Assembly: GCA_031257735.1 (NCBI GenBank)
Contig: JAIROC010000547.1
Span: 1-15,662, forward strand
DNA length: 15,662 nucleotides
Reading direction: 5' to 3'
Source: Bacteroidales bacterium
GTDB taxonomy: Bacteria; Bacteroidota; Bacteroidia; Bacteroidales; WCHB1-69
How positions within the stretch are numbered: position 1 is the first letter of the stretch; the number at the start of each line of letters is the position of its first letter. The notes under the pieces were generated by a model that was not told where the DNA came from, ran no database searches, and saw only the letters and a list, made by a program, of their open reading frames with translations. The position numbers were made by a program, and so were the translations under genes. Positions 14,104 through 15,662 of the stretch are shown piece by piece.

Positions 14104-15360
14104 TTATTTGCTTATGTGTTTGTGAGCTATTTCTCCCGTATTATAGACTCCCTTATCAAGTTTTTCTTTCAGTTCGCTGAATACATTAACTGTTCTTTCC
14201 ACATCTTCCAATTCATGGGCGGCGGTAGGAATTAGGCGTAACATAATGACATCCTTAGGAACAACAGGATAAACTACAATAGAACAAAAGATATTATAAT
14301 TTTCCCGCAAATCGACAACTAAATTTGTTGCCTGATCAATATTTCCATTTAACAGGACAGGGGTTACGGGTGATTTGGTTGTACCAATATTGAATCCTTT
14401 TTCTCGCAGTTTACTTTGTAATGTTCGCGTAATTGTCCACAGTTTTTCTCGCAGTTCAGGTTTGGTTTGCAAAAGTTCCAATCGTTTTAAAGCGCCTATA
14501 ACCATGGGCATGGGCAAAGATTTTGCGTATATCTGCGAACGCATATTATAGCGAAGATAATCTACGATTTCTTTTTCCGAAGCCACAAAAGCGCCAATGC
14601 CTGCCATACTTTTGGCAAAAGTAGCAAAATGAATATCAATATCCTTGCTTACATTAAAATGTTCGGCGGTTCCTGCTCCTGTTTTGCCCATTGTTCCAAA
14701 ACCATGAGCATCATCTATCAGTATTCTGAAATTAAATTCCTTTTTCAAAGCAACAATTTCATCCAATTGACCCAAGTTTCCCGACATGCCAAATACTCCT
14801 TCAGTGATAAGCAATATACCTCCATTTTGTTCTTCGGCAAATTTGGTAGCTCTTGTCAATACTTCTTTCAATTTGTTTATATCGTTGTGGGGATAAACAA
14901 AACTCCTCCCAATATGCAAACGCTTACCATCTACAATACAGGCATGAGCTTCTGCATCGTATACAATAATATCATGACGATTGGTTAAGGCGTCAATAAT
15001 AGATACCATTGCCTGATAACCAAAATTGGCTAAATATCCTGCAGGCTTACCTACAAAATGAGCCAATTTTTGTTCTAATTCCTTATGGTATTTAGTATCT
15101 CCGGACATCATACGGGCGCCCATAGGCGCTGCCATGCCAAACATACGCGCTCCTTCGTTATCTGCCTGTCTGACTTCGGGATGATTAGCAAGTCCCAGGT
15201 AATTATTCAGACTCCAATTTAATACTTCTTTTCCTGCAAACTTCATCCGAGGACCAATTTCTCCTTCCAATTGAGGGAACATAAAATATCCATCTGCATC
15301 TTTTTGATACTTGCCCAATGGTCCGGGCATCTCTTTTATTCGCTTAAAAATGTCTATCAT
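14104..15360 (-). CDS. Alpha-oxoamine synthase, likely cysteate fatty-acyltransferase of sulfonolipid synthesis
   Basis: The 418-aa PLP enzyme belongs to the family of KBL, BioF and serine palmitoyltransferase, which condense an amino acid with an acyl thioester and release CO2. Visible features are NWSLNNYLGLANHPEV (48-63), DAEAHACIVDG with H139, the cofactor Asp in ILIDDAHGFGTMG (213-225), and the PLP Lys250 in FATFAKSMAGIG. It differs at the N-terminus from the Bacteroides serine palmitoyltransferase I recall (about 395 aa): here there is an extra segment FPQLEGEIGPRMKFAGKEV. The neighbour is a cysteate synthase-like gene, so cysteate plus a fatty-acyl donor giving 3-ketocapnine is the best guess. 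Automatic naming as kbl or 8-amino-7-oxononanoate synthase is likely misleading. It is first in the leftward operon and has a -7 element. Confidence 0.8.
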   Translation of the reverse strand: MIDIFKRIKEMPGPLGKYQKDADGYFMFPQLEGEIGPRMKFAGKEVLNWSLNNYLGLANHPEVRQADNEGARMFGMAAPMGARMMSGDTKYHKELEQKLAHFVGKPAGYLANFGYQAMVSIIDALTNRHDIIVYDAEAHACIVDGKRLHIGRSFVYPHNDINKLKEVLTRATKFAEEQNGGILLITEGVFGMSGNLGQLDEIVALKKEFNFRILIDDAHGFGTMGKTGAGTAEHFNVSKDIDIHFATFAKSMAGIGAFVASEKEIVDYLRYNMRSQIYAKSLPMPMVIGALKRLELLQTKPELREKLWTITRTLQSKLREKGFNIGTTKSPVTPVLLNGNIDQATNLVVDLRENYNIFCSIVVYPVVPKDVIMLRLIPTAAHELEDVERTVNVFSELKEKLDKGVYNTGEIAHKHISK

Positions 15361-15392
15361 TATATGAAAATTTAGATTAAAAAAATAATCTG

Positions 15393-15400
15393 CAAAAGTA
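15393..15400 (-). promoter_or_regulatory. -7 promoter element for the oxoamine synthase operon
   Basis: The minus strand reads TACTTTTG, matching TAnnTTTG, 32 bases before the ATG at 15360. No clear -33 TTTG at 19-21 bases upstream. It would drive the gene pair and perhaps sufS and the cyclase. Confidence 0.5.
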
Positions 15401-15549
15401 CTAAAATATTCCTTTAATTTCCTTCCTTATTTATCTTTTGTAGATATTTATTTTTCTCTTCTCAATCAATACATTCATTCTTTATGAATTACATTAGCAC
15501 GAAAGCGCGAAATAGGCTGTGTGAAAAGTATTTTCGTAACAATAGAGAT

Positions 15550-15662
15550 CGTCATTGCGAGTAATCGTTTTGATTCTCAAAAGCACAAATGCAATGACGC
15601 TTTATGCCTCATAATACGGCATTTATAAAAAGCGTCATTATAAGGAGCGCAGCGACGTGGCA
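15550..15662. repeat. Palindromic GTCATTGCGA-family repeats, running off the window
   Basis: Two overlapping hairpins are visible. cgtcattgc (15550-15558) pairs with gcaatgacg (15591-15599), and gacgct (15596-15601) pairs with agcgtc (15631-15636), with tatgcc/ggcat pairing inside. The last stretch, gcgtcatta followed by aggagcgcagcgacgtggca, looks like the start of another unit continuing beyond 15662. The family is the same as at 5378-5493. The remaining bases 15401-15549 show nothing I can identify. Confidence 0.65.

Noticed and set aside
14104..15360. Serine palmitoyltransferase or 2-amino-3-ketobutyrate CoA ligase as the firm name
   Set aside because: Differs at the N-terminus from the Bacteroides SPT I recall; no threonine dehydrogenase is adjacent; the cysteate synthase-like neighbour fits better.

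Overview
The window is AT-rich bacterial DNA, most likely from the Bacteroidota and probably Bacteroidales. The evidence is a Bacteroidetes-style RHS core, an outer-membrane barrel whose predicted mature N-terminus is Gln, a Bacteroidetes-type glutaminyl cyclase lipoprotein, several TAnnTTTG -7 promoter elements in place of sigma70 boxes, and no clear Shine-Dalgarno sites. Species cannot be named from sequence alone. Apart from the RHS gene and the IS transposase at the left edge, every gene is on the minus strand.

Left edge (1-2074): the 3' part of an RHS-repeat gene with a polymorphic-toxin-like C-terminus is cut off by an intact IS4-family element (19-bp terminal inverted repeats, 391-aa DDE transposase). 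Housekeeping block (2094-5120): two tandem tRNA-Arg genes (ACG, then TCG) lie upstream of an OmpR-type response regulator, trmD and radA. The response regulator has Glu at the normal phospho-Asp position. A 23-bp sequence (one mismatch) recurs in inverted orientation at 2078-2100 and 5337-5359 and brackets this block. The 427-bp gap 5121-5547 holds tRNA promoter elements and a nest of repeats.

Middle (5548-10355): a DUF1848 gene with a radical-SAM-like CX3CX2C cluster near its C-terminus appears clipped by a short repeat and is translationally coupled to ddl. Next come a PorT-like beta-barrel and a type II restriction-modification pair. The pair is an MjaI-family endonuclease, expected to cut CTAG, and a beta-class DNA methyltransferase with a C-terminal SNase-like domain. 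By hand count CTAG occurs only twice in the whole window.

Right part (10448-15360): this looks like an operon running leftward. It begins with an alpha-oxoamine synthase and a zinc-ribbon threonine-synthase-like enzyme, then sufS, then a glutaminyl cyclase lipoprotein overlapping sufS by ATGA. The first two fit the known first two enzymes of sulfonolipid (capnine) synthesis: cysteate synthase, then cysteate fatty-acyltransferase. This is the most interesting system in the window; it is a recently described pathway rather than a wholly new one. The right edge (15361-15662) holds a promoter element and palindromic GTCATTGCGA-type repeats that run out of the window.
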